From: Leptospira kmetyi serovar Malaysia str. Bejo-Iso9 | Lineage (GTDB): Bacteria; Spirochaetota; Leptospiria; Leptospirales; Leptospiraceae | Length of the DNA stretch: 64,000 nucleotides | Direction: 5' to 3' | Assembly: GCF_000243735.2 (NCBI RefSeq) | Contig: NZ_AHMP02000003.1 | Coordinates: 1,451,001 to 1,515,000, forward strand | Part shown: positions 15,825 to 40,610 of the stretch, piece after piece | Layout: the number at the start of each line of letters is the position of its first letter | Position numbering within the stretch: position 1 is the stretch's first letter | Made by a program: the position numbers and the translations under genes | Notes under the pieces: model-generated | The model's database searches: none | What the model was told of the DNA's origin: nothing | What the model saw: the letters and a program-made list of their open reading frames with translations, nothing else

Positions 15825-15880
15825 CTACTTAGATTGTCGTCCTTTGATCCGAGGAATCTTGATTTGGAAAGGAATGTTTT

Positions 15881-16624
15881 CTAAGTTCCTCTCTGAATTC
15901 GATTGTAAAGTTCTTTAGCCGCGTTTTGTTCCGCCGCCTTTTTGCTGACGCCCGAACCGCTCGCTTCCCATTTATCTCGGATTCGAACGCTGACCTGAAA
16001 GACCTTCGCGTGGTCCGGGCCCGATTCTCCCTTCATACGGTAGACCGGAAGAACCTTAAAATGTTTCTGAGAATATTCCTGAAGTTGCGTTTTGTAGTCC
16101 CGGACAGATTCTTCCTTTTCCGGATTTTCCGCAAATTCTAATAGATGTTGAACGATGAATTTTTCCGCGATCTCAAAACCCAAATCCAAATAGATCGCGC
16201 CCACAAGAGATTCGAAAAGATTCGCGGAAAGTTTACGACGTCCTTTTCCTTGAGAATTTTTTTCACCCTTCCCTAAAAGAAGATATTCTCCGAGTTCGAG
16301 TTTCTCCGCGATCGAGTTTAAGATCGGCGTGGAAACGATCCTGGATTTGATCCTGGACAATTCTCCCTCGTTTGCCTGGGGATATCTTTGAAACAACGCG
16401 CGTGCGGCCACAAGACCCAACACGGAGTCGCCTAAGAATTCGAGACGTTCGTTGTCTTCGACGATCTCCGGATTCTCGTTTTTATAAGAGCTATGGATAA
16501 ATGCGGTATTATAATATTCTAGTTTAGAAAACTTGATTCCGATTTTTTTGGAAAGCTTTTGAAGACTTTGGACCCGGTCCGGGTTTTTCAGAGAGAAGGA
16601 AGGTTGTGTTTTTTTAAAGATCAA
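15881..16624 (-). CDS. rnc: Ribonuclease III
   Basis: Double-strand-specific endoribonuclease for rRNA and mRNA processing. 247 residues. The RNase III signature [13 protein letters not shown] carries the catalytic Glu/Asp; the second acidic pair falls in [12 protein letters not shown] dsRNA-binding domain occupies residues ~175-245. The start is TTG (complement of 16622-16624) with no evident Shine-Dalgarno; no in-frame ATG exists before the catalytic domain. It lies just beyond a terminator-like hairpin that follows acpP. Confidence 0.95.
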   Translation of the reverse strand: MIFKKTQPSFSLKNPDRVQSLQKLSKKIGIKFSKLEYYNTAFIHSSYKNENPEIVEDNERLEFLGDSVLGLVAARALFQRYPQANEGELSRIKSRIVSTPILNSIAEKLELGEYLLLGKGEKNSQGKGRRKLSANLFESLVGAIYLDLGFEIAEKFIVQHLLEFAENPEKEESVRDYKTQLQEYSQKHFKVLPVYRMKGESGPDHAKVFQVSVRIRDKWEASGSGVSKKAAEQNAAKELYNRIQRGT

Positions 16625-16629
16625 AGGAG

Positions 16630-18116
<1,487 letters not shown>

Positions 18117-18355
18117 AATTCTTTCCTATTCGGGTGCTCTGCGGCTAAAGTATTTCCTTCGAATAGCGGGTCAAGGGAGTTTTCCGCGTTTTAAGCCCGG
18201 GGAACAGAACGAACGTTCTGCCCCGATGATTCGAAAAAGTCGGTTATAATTGAATTCTTTTCGGAAATTTTCTACCCTCTTTCGAAAAAGACTTTTCGAA
18301 TCGACGACCGGACGTTTTAACCTATCGATTCAACGGAAAAAAGCGATCCAAGAAT

Positions 18356-18931
18356 ATGAGCAAAAAGAACGGCGTTTCCCAAAAATTATCCACGGAACAA
18401 ATCGAAGAATTTTTCAAAACGTTAAAGACCCGTTTTGAAAAAAATAAAAAACGTCATCAGAATTTAGAATGGGAGAAGGTTCGAACAAGACTCGAATCCA
18501 AGCCCGAAAAACTCCATTCTTTGTACGAAATGGAAAGAACCGGCGGCGAACCGGACGTAGTCGATTTCGATTCGAAAACCGGGGCGTTCGTTTTTTACGA
18601 TTGTTCCGCCGAAACTCCGAAAGGTCGCAGAAGCGTTTGTTACGATCGGGAAGCTCTGGATTCCAGAAAAGAACACAAACCATCTGACAACGCGATCGAC
18701 ATGGCCCGCGCGATTGGAATCGAACTTTTAAACGAAGAACAATACCGCGCGTTGCAAGAGCTCGGAGAATTCGATACGAAAACTTCGAGTTGGATCGTTA
18801 CTCCGCCTTCCATTCGAAAATTGGGAGGGGCTCTTTTTGCGGATCGTCGTTACGACGCGGTCTTTGTATATCACAACGGCGCTTCTTCGTATTACGCGGT
18901 CCGAGGGTTTCGAGGTTTGCTTCGCGTTTGA
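18356..18931 (+). CDS. DUF4256 family protein
   Basis: 191-residue cytoplasmic protein matching the DUF4256 pattern: LYEMERTGGEPDVV, then FYDCSAETPKGRRSVCYD, and the C-terminal stretch SYYAVRGFRG. Function unknown in the family. It is a monocistronic rightward gene convergent with the ATP-grasp gene of the ars operon (34-base gap). Confidence 0.85.
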   Translation: MSKKNGVSQKLSTEQIEEFFKTLKTRFEKNKKRHQNLEWEKVRTRLESKPEKLHSLYEMERTGGEPDVVDFDSKTGAFVFYDCSAETPKGRRSVCYDREALDSRKEHKPSDNAIDMARAIGIELLNEEQYRALQELGEFDTKTSSWIVTPPSIRKLGGALFADRRYDAVFVYHNGASSYYAVRGFRGLLRV

Positions 18932-18965
18932 ATTGTAGAATTTGTTCGGCTTCGACGCGAAGACG

Positions 18966-20246
18966 TTAAGTTCTTTTCGGTAAAACATACACGGGAGAAA
19001 ATCCTCCGCCCGGAGTTCTAAAATTCGTGGTTTGACCTCGGTATAAACGGGAAGCCAAAAGTAGAATTTCTTCCCGATAAACATAAGCTCTTAAATCCGT
19101 CTTATAAGTTTCCTTCTCGCCTTCGTTCAAAAGAATTCTTTCGGACGGATTTACGATTTCTTGATATATGTAATCGGCATCGATAATTTCCTGAAAGACT
19201 CCCTTTGTCAGTTTATCTCCTCGATATACGGCTTTACTTCCGTAACCGCAAGTCGGTTTAAAAAAGAATTTTTTTCTTTCGGACCATAACGTTTGGGGTT
19301 CCACGTTTTTCACAAATCCTGTGAATGGAATCGCTTTGGAAAGAACTTCCCGATCTTTGGAATCGATTCCAGAATTTTTTAAAAACTCCGGATCGTTCCA
19401 TAAAATGAAATTTGTTTTTTTCGCATAGAGCGCGTAGTCCAAAGAGTTCGGAGTTAAGACGATCGTTTCTTCCTTCCATGCGTTTTTAAGAAATCGATTT
19501 TCAGGTTTGTCCAAATAAAAATCCGTAAGACGATTGTAGATTAAATCGACTTTGATTCCGGAATAAAAAAGGGAACCGTTCTCGTCGGCTTGCAAAGATT
19601 CCGGGGAAACGATCTCGGATAAAATTCCGTGTTTTAAAAACAGATCCCGAAACAAAATAAATTCTGGATAAAGAAATTGTTCCGTCGGGTTCTCGTCTAC
19701 GATCGCAATAAACTTCGGATTTCCCTCTCTGCCGGAGGATTTCCATTCGCGGAAGAACGTGTTCAAGAAATTATCTTCGATTGCTCGAATCTCATCCGCT
19801 CGGGGAAGCATTTCGGAAACCTCGGGACAACATTCTTTTTGTGCCTCCATGAGCTTCGTTTCCAAAAACGCGCCTCCCGCGTTCGTATTGATTTCTATCA
19901 ACTTAGGACCTTCGTTCGTTAGATGAAAATCGAAACTCAAAAAAACGCCGCCTTCCGAAAAACGTTTTCTTAAATTTTGCGGAAACTCCTTGAGAATTTC
20001 GTTTCGAACGATTTCGTTTTTCAAAACGTTTTGAATCGATTTGACCACCCGTTTCATAAAATCGAAATCGATTGAATCCAAAAAGGTCGCGCTGGGAGAA
20101 AAGAATCGTTCCGATAAAATTTTCGAACTCGTTTCGTCTCGATCCTTAAAATTAGAAATCTTATCCAAAAAACTTTTTTCTAATTTTTCCTCCGCAAGGG
20201 TAATACATTGACATTCTCGGTTGAGCACTTGGGAAAGATTTGTCAT
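18966..20246 (-). CDS. Circularly permuted ATP-grasp-type protein
   Basis: 426-residue soluble protein. An ATP-grasp metal site, LIEINTNAGG, appears early (residue ~120), while the nucleotide-binding lysine and glycine loop, FFKPTCGYGSKAV, appears late (residue ~345), followed by YIYQEIV. That order is reversed from classical ATP-grasp enzymes, as in the circularly permuted group that includes glutathionylspermidine-synthase-like ligases. A CxC pair sits at residues 12-14. It lies 43 bases after arsC in the same direction, so it is probably the third gene of the ars operon. Its ligase substrate is unknown. Confidence 0.65.
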   Translation of the reverse strand: MTNLSQVLNRECQCITLAEEKLEKSFLDKISNFKDRDETSSKILSERFFSPSATFLDSIDFDFMKRVVKSIQNVLKNEIVRNEILKEFPQNLRKRFSEGGVFLSFDFHLTNEGPKLIEINTNAGGAFLETKLMEAQKECCPEVSEMLPRADEIRAIEDNFLNTFFREWKSSGREGNPKFIAIVDENPTEQFLYPEFILFRDLFLKHGILSEIVSPESLQADENGSLFYSGIKVDLIYNRLTDFYLDKPENRFLKNAWKEETIVLTPNSLDYALYAKKTNFILWNDPEFLKNSGIDSKDREVLSKAIPFTGFVKNVEPQTLWSERKKFFFKPTCGYGSKAVYRGDKLTKGVFQEIIDADYIYQEIVNPSERILLNEGEKETYKTDLRAYVYREEILLLASRLYRGQTTNFRTPGGGFSPVYVLPKRT

Positions 20247-20289
20247 AGTTTTTTTCTTTTAACGTTTTATAATTCCTTCATCGGCAATT

Positions 20290-20718
20290 TCAAATCTTTC
20301 GATTCAAATCACTTAAGAAATCCTGAATATAATCTCTTATCATACTCCGAACCTTCCTGAATTCCTCTTCGATCTCCATTTCGGTTCCGCTCGCTTTTGC
20401 CGGATCGGGAAAATTATGATGAAGCCTTTGAGCATTCGAAGGGAAATACGGACAATTCTCACGAGCGTGATCGCAGACGGTGATGATATAGTCGAAGTCG
20501 ATCTTTTTATATTCTTCGATTCGGTTCGATGTTTGTTTCGAAATATCGATTCCAACTTCCCCCATCGTCCGAATCGCCCGAGGATTGACTCCGTGCGCTT
20601 CGATCCCCGCACTGAATATTTCCATACGATCCCCTGCAAAATGTTTGAGCCAACCTTCGGCGATTTGGCTTCTACAACTATTGCCCGTGCATAAAACAAG
20701 AATCTTCGGTTTCTTCAT
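20290..20718 (-). CDS. arsC: Arsenate reductase, thioredoxin-coupled LMW-phosphatase type
   Basis: Reduces arsenate to arsenite. From ATG 20718 the protein has 142 residues; a TTG nine bases upstream is less likely because the ATG gives an ATGA overlap with the arsR stop. The low-molecular-weight phosphatase loop is C10-TGNSC-R16. Two further cysteines in TVCDHARENC match the Cys82/Cys89 relay of the Bacillus-type enzyme, and NFPDP carries the general-acid Asp. All residues for the thioredoxin-linked mechanism are present. Confidence 0.92.
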   Translation of the reverse strand: MKKPKILVLCTGNSCRSQIAEGWLKHFAGDRMEIFSAGIEAHGVNPRAIRTMGEVGIDISKQTSNRIEEYKKIDFDYIITVCDHARENCPYFPSNAQRLHHNFPDPAKASGTEMEIEEEFRKVRSMIRDYIQDFLSDLNRKI

Positions 20719-21062
20719 CAACAGCAATTCTCCCGGTCCTGAGTTTTATATTTATCTAAGCCATCAAAGAAAGCGTTTAAATCCTTTCTGAATTTTTCAA
20801 TCTGCGTCCAGTTCAGACAATAACAGGATTTATTACCGTCCACCTCGCCCGAAATCAATCCAGCCGATTTTAATTCCTTGAGATGTTGAGAAACCGTCGC
20901 CTGCGCCAGCGGAAGCACTTCAACGATTTCGCCGCAGATACATTCTTTTTTTTTGGCGATCGTAGTTAATATCGACAACCGCGCCGGATGGGAAAAAGCC
21001 TTAGAGAATTCCGCGAGCGATCTCGCGCCATTCTTAAACTGATCTTTTTTATTGACCGCCAT
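20718..21062 (-). CDS. arsR: ArsR/SmtB-family repressor
   Basis: 114-residue winged-helix metalloregulator. The recognition helix region is ATVSQHLKELKSAGLI. KKKECICGEIVEVL carries a CxC pair at the place where ArsR binds As(III)/Sb(III). A final CC and a CYC motif provide more thiols. Autoregulation is likely: a palindrome lies seven bases upstream of its start. First gene of arsR-arsC-ATP-grasp. Confidence 0.92.
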   Translation of the reverse strand: MAVNKKDQFKNGARSLAEFSKAFSHPARLSILTTIAKKKECICGEIVEVLPLAQATVSQHLKELKSAGLISGEVDGNKSCYCLNWTQIEKFRKDLNAFFDGLDKYKTQDRENCC

Positions 21063-21068
21063 ATTGTA

Positions 21069-21086
21069 TATCGTAAATATACGATA
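21069..21086 (-). promoter_or_regulatory. Probable ArsR operator
   Basis: Perfect inverted repeat TATCGTA-AATA-TACGATA immediately upstream of the arsR ATG (complement of 21060-21062). Size, AT-rich centre and position resemble ArsR boxes, where repressor binding would block transcription or early elongation. Confidence 0.7.
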
Positions 21087-21278
21087 GTAAAAAGTAAATA
21101 AAAAATATCGAAACTAAGCCGAATCCGAAGAAGCAATTGAAAGAAAGATAAAAATTCTCCTCCGTAAGGCGAATAGACTCTTCCGAAATTCGCGGGTTGA
21201 AAGGTTGGAATAAATCGCGTAAGGCCGACGAGAAAACGGAAAGACGTTTTCTAAATTCGATTTTTTGAATACGAGTCC

Positions 21279-21761
21279 TCAATCGAAAGAAAGAATCGCT
21301 TTCACCCAAAAGAAATTCCATACGGTTCTGAGAAGGGTCTTGAGAATCGCAAAACTCAAAAGGATCGACGAGAAAATAAAACGCAGTTCCGTCCGCATTC
21401 TTTCGAAAGCGGGTTCGTCCGATTCTCCACCTTGCAGAACGTTTTCCCATAGAATACGAATCCATTTGGATTGATACAAAACTTCTCCGAAGATAAACAC
21501 GAACACTAGAATTCCCGCCAAGATCCGAAACGATCTCGGAATCTTTTTTTCGAGAATCAAAGATATATCGATCCCCGCAAAAATCAAAAACATAAGTCCG
21601 TAAAAAAGCGCGGAATATCGGAAAAGACTCGGCTCGAAAGTTTCAGGGTCGACGCTGAATCCCAAAAATCTTCCGAGCCAAAGATTCAAAACGAAGAATA
21701 AAAAACCGAAGATCAAATCCGTTCTTAAAAGTTTTATCGATTTATTTTTCGTTTTGTTCAT
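21279..21761 (-). CDS. Hypothetical membrane protein
   Basis: 160 residues with four predicted spans: around residues 14-32 (LIFGFLFFVLNLWLGRFLG), 48-70, 78-95 and 128-148. No family recognised. Its ATG overlaps the TGA of the truncated paralogue fragment upstream (ATGA). The 216 bases between its stop and arsR hold no supported gene besides the ArsR operator. Confidence 0.6.
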   Translation of the reverse strand: MNKTKNKSIKLLRTDLIFGFLFFVLNLWLGRFLGFSVDPETFEPSLFRYSALFYGLMFLIFAGIDISLILEKKIPRSFRILAGILVFVFIFGEVLYQSKWIRILWENVLQGGESDEPAFERMRTELRFIFSSILLSFAILKTLLRTVWNFFWVKAILSFD

Positions 21762-21859
21762 ACGTATACAATTTCGTTCGAATGTTCGAGAGAGAATTTT
21801 TCGATTTGTTCGATCGTATAATCGGCGAGTTTCCCGATCTCGAACACAAACGATCTCAT
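21758..21859 (-). pseudogene. Truncated duplicate of the upstream gene
   Basis: A 33-codon ORF (ATG at complement 21857-21859, TGA at 21758-21760). Residues ~10-30 read KLADYTIEQIEKFSLEHSNE, against KLADFAQAEIEKFSLEHSNE in the gene just upstream. Only the N terminus is present, so it looks like the remnant of a tandem duplication whose remainder was lost. It starts one base after the full copy's stop and overlaps the next gene by four bases. Confidence 0.7.
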
Positions 21860-21860
21860 C

Positions 21861-22334
21861 TCAACGATAAGCGAACGTCTTCGAACCGAGTCCGCAATTC
21901 CGAATTTTAAAATCCTTGGTCCTTTGAATATTTTGAAAAACGTTTCGTTCCATTAGAATTTTAAGAACCTCGTTCATAGCGGAAGAATAATCGCTATTCT
22001 CCTTATCCTTGTCTTCCAATTGATTGTGTTCCTGAAACAGAGCTTCGTCGAAAGGTGTTTGAAAACCGCGATTGAGAGCGCGAAAGCAGGCAAAACCGTG
22101 ATACGCCCAACCGTCAGGATCGTTGCGAAGCGTGGAAATTTTTTCAGGAGAATCGTAGTAGCGGGGAGATTGTAGAGCGAGTTCTTTGAGAGCTTTTTCG
22201 AAATGACCGACCGAGTTGAAACAAAGTCGACTTTCGTCGATTGCAAACGCGTAAAACGTTTCGTTCGAATGTTCGAGGGAGAATTTTTCGATCTCGGCCT
22301 GAGCAAAGTCGGCCAATTTTTTTACATCAAACAT
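21861..22334 (-). CDS. Hypothetical protein, possibly DUF4303-like
   Basis: 157 residues from ATG 22334, which has AGGA eight bases upstream; ATG 22343 is an alternative. Soluble, beginning FDVKKLADFAQAEIEKFSLE and continuing TFYAFAIDESRLCFNS, with a DPDGWAYHG segment. The arrangement weakly recalls DUF4303; I do not assign a function. A truncated copy of its N terminus follows immediately. The spacer 22344-22615 upstream shows nothing I can support. Confidence 0.6.
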   Translation of the reverse strand: MFDVKKLADFAQAEIEKFSLEHSNETFYAFAIDESRLCFNSVGHFEKALKELALQSPRYYDSPEKISTLRNDPDGWAYHGFACFRALNRGFQTPFDEALFQEHNQLEDKDKENSDYSSAMNEVLKILMERNVFQNIQRTKDFKIRNCGLGSKTFAYR

Positions 22335-22615
22335 AGAGCCCATCCTGCTTTCGTTATAAAAGGTCTACAACCGTGGGTTTATTTTTTGATTCTTTTTTGA
22401 TTTCTGATTAAAAGTCCGCGTTATACGAAACGAGTGAAGTTATGCGTGCTTGCGTTCGATGTCGCATTAAAAAAAGAATTGTGCGTCGCCAAAAATCATC
22501 TAACGAAGCCGCAATAACGGACGAACCCAGAAGTGAAACGTTTTAAATATTCTTTTATAGGAAGATAAGGAAATCGATTTATAATGCGGAAGGTTGAACG
22601 ATAATTCGATTCGAA

Positions 22616-23623
<1,008 letters not shown>

Positions 23624-23628
23624 AGGTA

Positions 23629-23852
<224 letters not shown>

Positions 23853-23920
23853 GTTGTTAAACAATATTTTTTTGAGGCTGGTAATCCTCAACTATTATTT
23901 CATGGAAACGAGGAATTGGC

Positions 23921-24538
23921 TCATATTTTGGAAAGAGAATCCATAAACTCCACGGCTTCCTTTCTTTTTCCGTACAGGGAAGAACGGTTGAAAACGAGCC
24001 TTGCCGAAGATTCTAAAATTATGTCCAACTCTTTGAGTCCGTTGGCCTTAAGCGTTCCGCCGGTGGAAACCAGATCCACGATACAATCCGAAAGTCCGAC
24101 GAGCGGAGCCAATTCGATACTTCCGTAGAGTTTGAAAATCTCACAGGACAATCCTTTGTGAAAAAAGAATTCCCGCGCCAAGTTCGGATATTTGGTCGCG
24201 ACTCGGATCTTACGATGACGCGCTTCCAACGTATAACCTTCCGGCGCCGCCAAGGAAAGCCTGCACTTTCCGATCTTTAGATCCAACGGGGTCGCGAGAT
24301 CGTAGCCGCCTTCTTTCAATACGTCCCAACCGCTGATTCCCGCGTCCGCAGCGCATTGTTCCACGTAAGTCGCAACGTCTTGGGAGCGCACGAGAAGAAT
24401 CCGAATTCTTCCCTTAGGATCGTTGTAGATCAGTTCTTTGGAATTTGGATCGGGTTTGGAAGAAAGCCAACCCTTGGAGATCATCAGATCGATGCTCTCC
24501 TCAGCAAGTCTTCCTTTGGGCAAAGCCAGTGTAAGCAT
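23921..24538 (-). CDS. hisG: ATP phosphoribosyltransferase, short form
   Basis: First step of histidine synthesis. 205 residues: the short HisG form that lacks the regulatory domain and by family rule needs a HisZ partner, which is not in this window. [15 protein letters not shown] and the PRPP-binding [23 protein letters not shown] are visible, the latter given here as key residues D-V-S-T-G-G-T. Its ATG overlaps the stop of the TPR gene by one base; it is the last gene of the long leftward chain. Confidence 0.95.
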   Translation of the reverse strand: MLTLALPKGRLAEESIDLMISKGWLSSKPDPNSKELIYNDPKGRIRILLVRSQDVATYVEQCAADAGISGWDVLKEGGYDLATPLDLKIGKCRLSLAAPEGYTLEARHRKIRVATKYPNLAREFFFHKGLSCEIFKLYGSIELAPLVGLSDCIVDLVSTGGTLKANGLKELDIILESSARLVFNRSSLYGKRKEAVEFMDSLSKI

Positions 24539-25281
24539 CAGCCTTTCTGGTTGAGTTTGATTAAGAGGAAGGTCGCGTATTGTTTTACGGTGTTGTAATC
24601 GGTGGCGGGGGTTTTGATGTCCTGATCGAGAACCTTTTTTAATGATTCGATCGCTTCCGCCTTTTTACCGTTCTGCGCCTGAAGTCTTCCGGTTTGGTAT
24701 AAACTCCAAGCCAAGAATCCGTTCGCCTCTCTCGTGTTTGTGAGAAGATTTGCGGAAGTCGCAAAGTCGGTTTCCGCAGACGCAAGATTCCCTTCTCTTT
24801 CACGAAGGTTTCCCGCGAGATAAAAGTAATACGCTTTGACTTCGGTCGGTTCGTCGATTTTTTTACCGGCCCATTCGAGTTTGTCCGCGGCCTTTTGGAA
24901 TTCTCCGTTTCGGGAATAAAGATCCGAAAGAATTTTAGCGAGTCGGAGATCCAATTTTTTGGAAGAATACTGTTTGGAAACTTCCTCGTAAGCCGCGATC
25001 TTTTCTTTCAAATCGGTTGCGGGATTGGCTCTGAACTTTTTGTCCAAAGCTTCGAGGGCGATCGTTCCTTTTTCGAACTGAGAATCTTGGTATTGAAAGT
25101 AGATTACGAAAGCGAGAATGATCACAAGAATCGCACCCGCGCCGATCAGAACTTCCTTGATACGCGCGGCGATCGCTCTGAAAAATTTAATCAGAGCCAA
25201 TTCCACTTTGCTACCTTGGAAGTCCGCGTAAGGATCAACCTTAACTTCTTTCGTCATCTGACCGGATTCGTACCGTTTCAT
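24538..25281 (-). CDS. Membrane-anchored TPR protein
   Basis: 247 residues. One membrane span at ~45-65 ([19 protein letters not shown]) follows a short cytoplasmic N terminus; the rest is helical repeats of TPR type (for example [50 protein letters not shown]). The topology is like YfgM/BamD-related tetratricopeptide proteins facing the periplasm. Sits 24 bases after rpsA in the same direction. Confidence 0.78.
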   Translation of the reverse strand: MKRYESGQMTKEVKVDPYADFQGSKVELALIKFFRAIAARIKEVLIGAGAILVIILAFVIYFQYQDSQFEKGTIALEALDKKFRANPATDLKEKIAAYEEVSKQYSSKKLDLRLAKILSDLYSRNGEFQKAADKLEWAGKKIDEPTEVKAYYFYLAGNLREREGNLASAETDFATSANLLTNTREANGFLAWSLYQTGRLQAQNGKKAEAIESLKKVLDQDIKTPATDYNTVKQYATFLLIKLNQKG

Positions 25282-25305
25282 ATCAAGTCCTTGTTTCGAG
25301 GATTC

Positions 25306-26998
<1,693 letters not shown>

Positions 26999-27045
26999 TT
27001 ACTCGGCTAATGGTAGTTCAGGATCCGTCTGGAAAATTTCGGGGA

Positions 27046-27730
27046 TCATCGATCCAGAATCTCAAGGATCTTGCTAATTACACTATTTTTGGAGAGGATA
27101 TCAGTGTCAATTAGGAATGCGTCCTTTGCCTGATAAAGAGGCGCGATTTCCCTTTCCATATCCGATTTATCCCGAAGAATGATTTCACTTTCGATCTCGT
27201 TCCGGTCGACTTCGATCCCCTGCTCCTTCAGTTGTAAAAATCTTCTTTCCGCGCGCACTTTGGAAGACGCGGTTAAATAGAATTTGAATTTCGCGTCCGG
27301 AAAAACTTCGGTTCCGATATCGCGTCCGTCCATAATCAATTTGTAAAGTTTCGCGAGAGAATGGAGTTCCTTGTTCACGAAGTCGCGATAAATTCTTCGG
27401 TTGGCGATATGTTTGATCTCTCTCGTAATTTCCGAAGTTCGGATCGCGAGAGAAACGTCTTCCCCGTTCAGTAGAATTTTGTTTTCGTTTCCGGCCGAAA
27501 ATTCGCAGAGGATATGCGCCTCGGAAATCGACCTTTCCGCCTCGGGGGTTTTGACCCAATCGGAGAATTCTCCCGCGTTAGTCGCCTTTTGATATCTCCG
27601 GAATAAAAACAAGGTCAACGCGCGGTAAAACGCCCCCGTGTCCAAATAATTGAATCCGATCTTTTCGGCGATTTGTCTCGCTACGGTGCTTTTGCCGGAA
27701 CCGGCGGGTCCGTCGAGCGCGATCACATTC

Positions 27731-27738
<8 letters not shown>
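27046..27738 (-). CDS. cmk: Cytidylate kinase
   Basis: Phosphorylates CMP/dCMP. 230 residues. P-loop GPAGSGKST near residue 10, [12 protein letters not shown], and the conserved [13 protein letters not shown] block. Overlaps aroA by eight bases and is followed by rpsA. Confidence 0.97.
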
Positions 27739-32347
<4,609 letters not shown>

Positions 32348-32362
32348 TCAAAGACGTCTGCC

Positions 32363-33800
<1,438 letters not shown>

Positions 33801-33805
33801 CTGGA

Positions 33806-37062
<3,257 letters not shown>

Positions 37063-37063
<1 letters not shown>

Positions 37064-37557
37064 TAGATTGCCTCCTGTTCGAAGTTGATCAGGACGGATA
37101 GATTTAAGTTGAGTATCAAAGTTTCCTCCGCCTGGCTGACAGATTCTATCAAAGAACTGTAATTGAGAGTGAGATCGTCGGTGGCCTTGCTGATTTTGTC
37201 TAATTGAATTTTTACGACTTGTTTCACCGTATCCACGAGAATCCCGGCCCGCTTTTCTTCGTGAACGACCACGATGATTCTTGTGGAAGGAATGATATCG
37301 CTGTAACCGATTCCGAAAACCTGCTTTAGATCTAATATCGGAATGATCTCACCTCTGAGATTAATCACTCCTAAAATATAATCGTCGCCGTTCGGAATTC
37401 TTGTGATCGGAACCGGTTTTAGAATTTCGTGAATCTTGAGAATATCGATTCCGAAAATTTCCTCTTCCACGTTGAAAGTCAGATATTCTTTCTGGGATTC
37501 CGTGGTTTTATCCGCTTCCAAGGATTCGAGATATTGTCTATTATCGAATGATGCCAT
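37063..37557 (-). CDS. cheW: Chemotaxis coupling protein CheW
   Basis: 164 residues; SH3-like coupling domain with LTFNVEEEIFGIDILKI, RIPNGDDYILGVINLRGEIIPILDL (key residues N-L-R-G) and IIVV strands. Links receptors to CheA. Its stop overlaps the cheA ATG by one base; first gene of the chemotaxis operon. Confidence 0.95.
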
Positions 37558-37602
37558 GATTGTTTTACCTGACGGTTCTCCCTACAAAATCCAGGATCAA
37601 TA

Positions 37603-37652
<50 letters not shown>

Positions 37653-37709
37653 CCTTAAACTTAAAAATTCTTGCGCTAACCATCAAATAGACAGTATTTT
37701 ACCGCTTTT

Positions 37710-38240
37710 TCAGACGGTTTGATAGATTTTTTTCTCCGTAATCACTCGACCGACTCTTATGTCGTGATCCTCTTTCGCAAAGCTCGCCGGAAAGAGTTCT
37801 TCGTAAGTAAGTCCGATTAATTTGCTCGGGTTTACGTCGTAAATCGTCCGATCGTAAAACCCCGCGCCGCGTCCGAGTCGATAACCGAGTTCATCGTAAC
37901 CTAAGGCAGGTACGACAATCCATTCGGCTTCGTGGAAATCCAATGTCTTTGTCCCCTTGGGTTCCGAGATCCCGAACGGTCCGTCCTCCCAGGTTTCGGG
38001 GAGAATGAATTCTAATTTCTGATCCATCATTTTCGGGAAATAAATTTCCTTGTCGGGAGCGATCCAGCCCAAGGCTTTCGGATCCACCTTGACTTCCCAT
38101 TTATCGGGAGCGTATGCGATGATCGTACGGGCGCCGGCGGTGATTTCCTTTAAAAACCCGAGAATGGCTCGGTCTTTGGATTCCCTTTCTTCCAAAAGGG
38201 TAAGAAGAGTTCGGAGTGCGTTTCTAGACTGAAGTTTCAA
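37710..38240 (-). CDS. 5-formyltetrahydrofolate cyclo-ligase
   Basis: ATP-dependent conversion of 5-formyl-THF to 5,10-methenyl-THF. 176 residues. C-terminal signature GYDELGYRLGRGAGFYDRT, shown by key residues G-R-G-x-G-x-Y-D, then IGLTYEELF. Downstream of zapA, a neighbourhood widespread in bacteria; there is no room for a 6S RNA in the 42-base gap between them. Confidence 0.93.
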   Translation of the reverse strand: MKLQSRNALRTLLTLLEERESKDRAILGFLKEITAGARTIIAYAPDKWEVKVDPKALGWIAPDKEIYFPKMMDQKLEFILPETWEDGPFGISEPKGTKTLDFHEAEWIVVPALGYDELGYRLGRGAGFYDRTIYDVNPSKLIGLTYEELFPASFAKEDHDIRVGRVITEKKIYQTV

Positions 38241-38282
38241 GGAGAATCACTAAAGAGATCAAATTTTTACAGAACAAAAAAA

Positions 38283-38594
38283 TCAAAGGTCCCCGATGAT
38301 TCCTTCTTCCAACATAGTAATTAGCTTTCTGGTTTTTTCTTCGATCTCTCCGGTCCCGGTTGAAACGGGTGGAGAATCGTTTTTGATTTCTTTCGCTTGT
38401 TGCAGTTCGTCCGCAAAGTTGAGTGCGGCTAAGATGGCGAGTTTCTGTCTCGAAGCGCCGGGCATTCCGGCTCCGAGTTCTCTCAGTTTGCGGTCCACTT
38501 CGTCCGCAAGAGAATGAATGTAGTCTTCTCCCGTTTCACTGAGGATCGTATATTCCTCTCCGAGGATTCTGACTTTTACCCTACGTGGGTCCAT
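38283..38594 (-). CDS. zapA: Cell division protein ZapA
   Basis: 103 residues. RVKVRILGEEYTIL, then DEVDRKLREL and AILAALNFADEL helix match ZapA, which crosslinks FtsZ filaments. Followed by the folate cyclo-ligase gene and preceded, eight bases away, by a coiled-coil gene that could encode a partner. Confidence 0.9.
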   Translation of the reverse strand: MDPRRVKVRILGEEYTILSETGEDYIHSLADEVDRKLRELGAGMPGASRQKLAILAALNFADELQQAKEIKNDSPPVSTGTGEIEEKTRKLITMLEEGIIGDL

Positions 38595-38602
38595 TTAGAA
38601 AC

Positions 38603-39276
<674 letters not shown>

Positions 39277-39303
39277 CTGATTCTCCTTAAAAAACGATTC
39301 TCT

Positions 39304-39337
39304 GAAAACAGAAAAAGCCCTGTAAACTTACAGGGCT
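39304..39337 (-). terminator. Rho-independent terminator after rplT
   Basis: Minus-strand stem AGCCCTGTA / TACAGGGCT (39316-39324 with 39329-39337), loop AGTT, followed by TTTTCTGTTTTC. Lies 26 bases past the rplT stop and ends the infC-rpmI-rplT unit. Confidence 0.88.
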
Positions 39338-39362
39338 GTCGATTTCGGTCAAGCTGGATTGA

Positions 39363-39919
<557 letters not shown>

Positions 39920-39951
39920 TTTGATCTACCTTTAAATCCTATTTCCGGAAA

Positions 39952-40508
<557 letters not shown>

Positions 40509-40530
40509 TTCCAAGATTTTATTCTTAGGC

Positions 40531-40561
<31 letters not shown>

Positions 40562-40610
40562 GGAGAATCAGCCTTTATTTCAAGCGGATTTTACCGATTT
40601 CAAAAGGTTC

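Noticed and set aside
21049..21465. 138-codon minus-strand ORF
   Set aside because: Mostly a shadow of the membrane protein gene in another frame; composition is atypical and there is no initiation signal.
38241..38282. 6S RNA between zapA and the folate cyclo-ligase gene
   Set aside because: Only 42 bases are available and no structure is seen.
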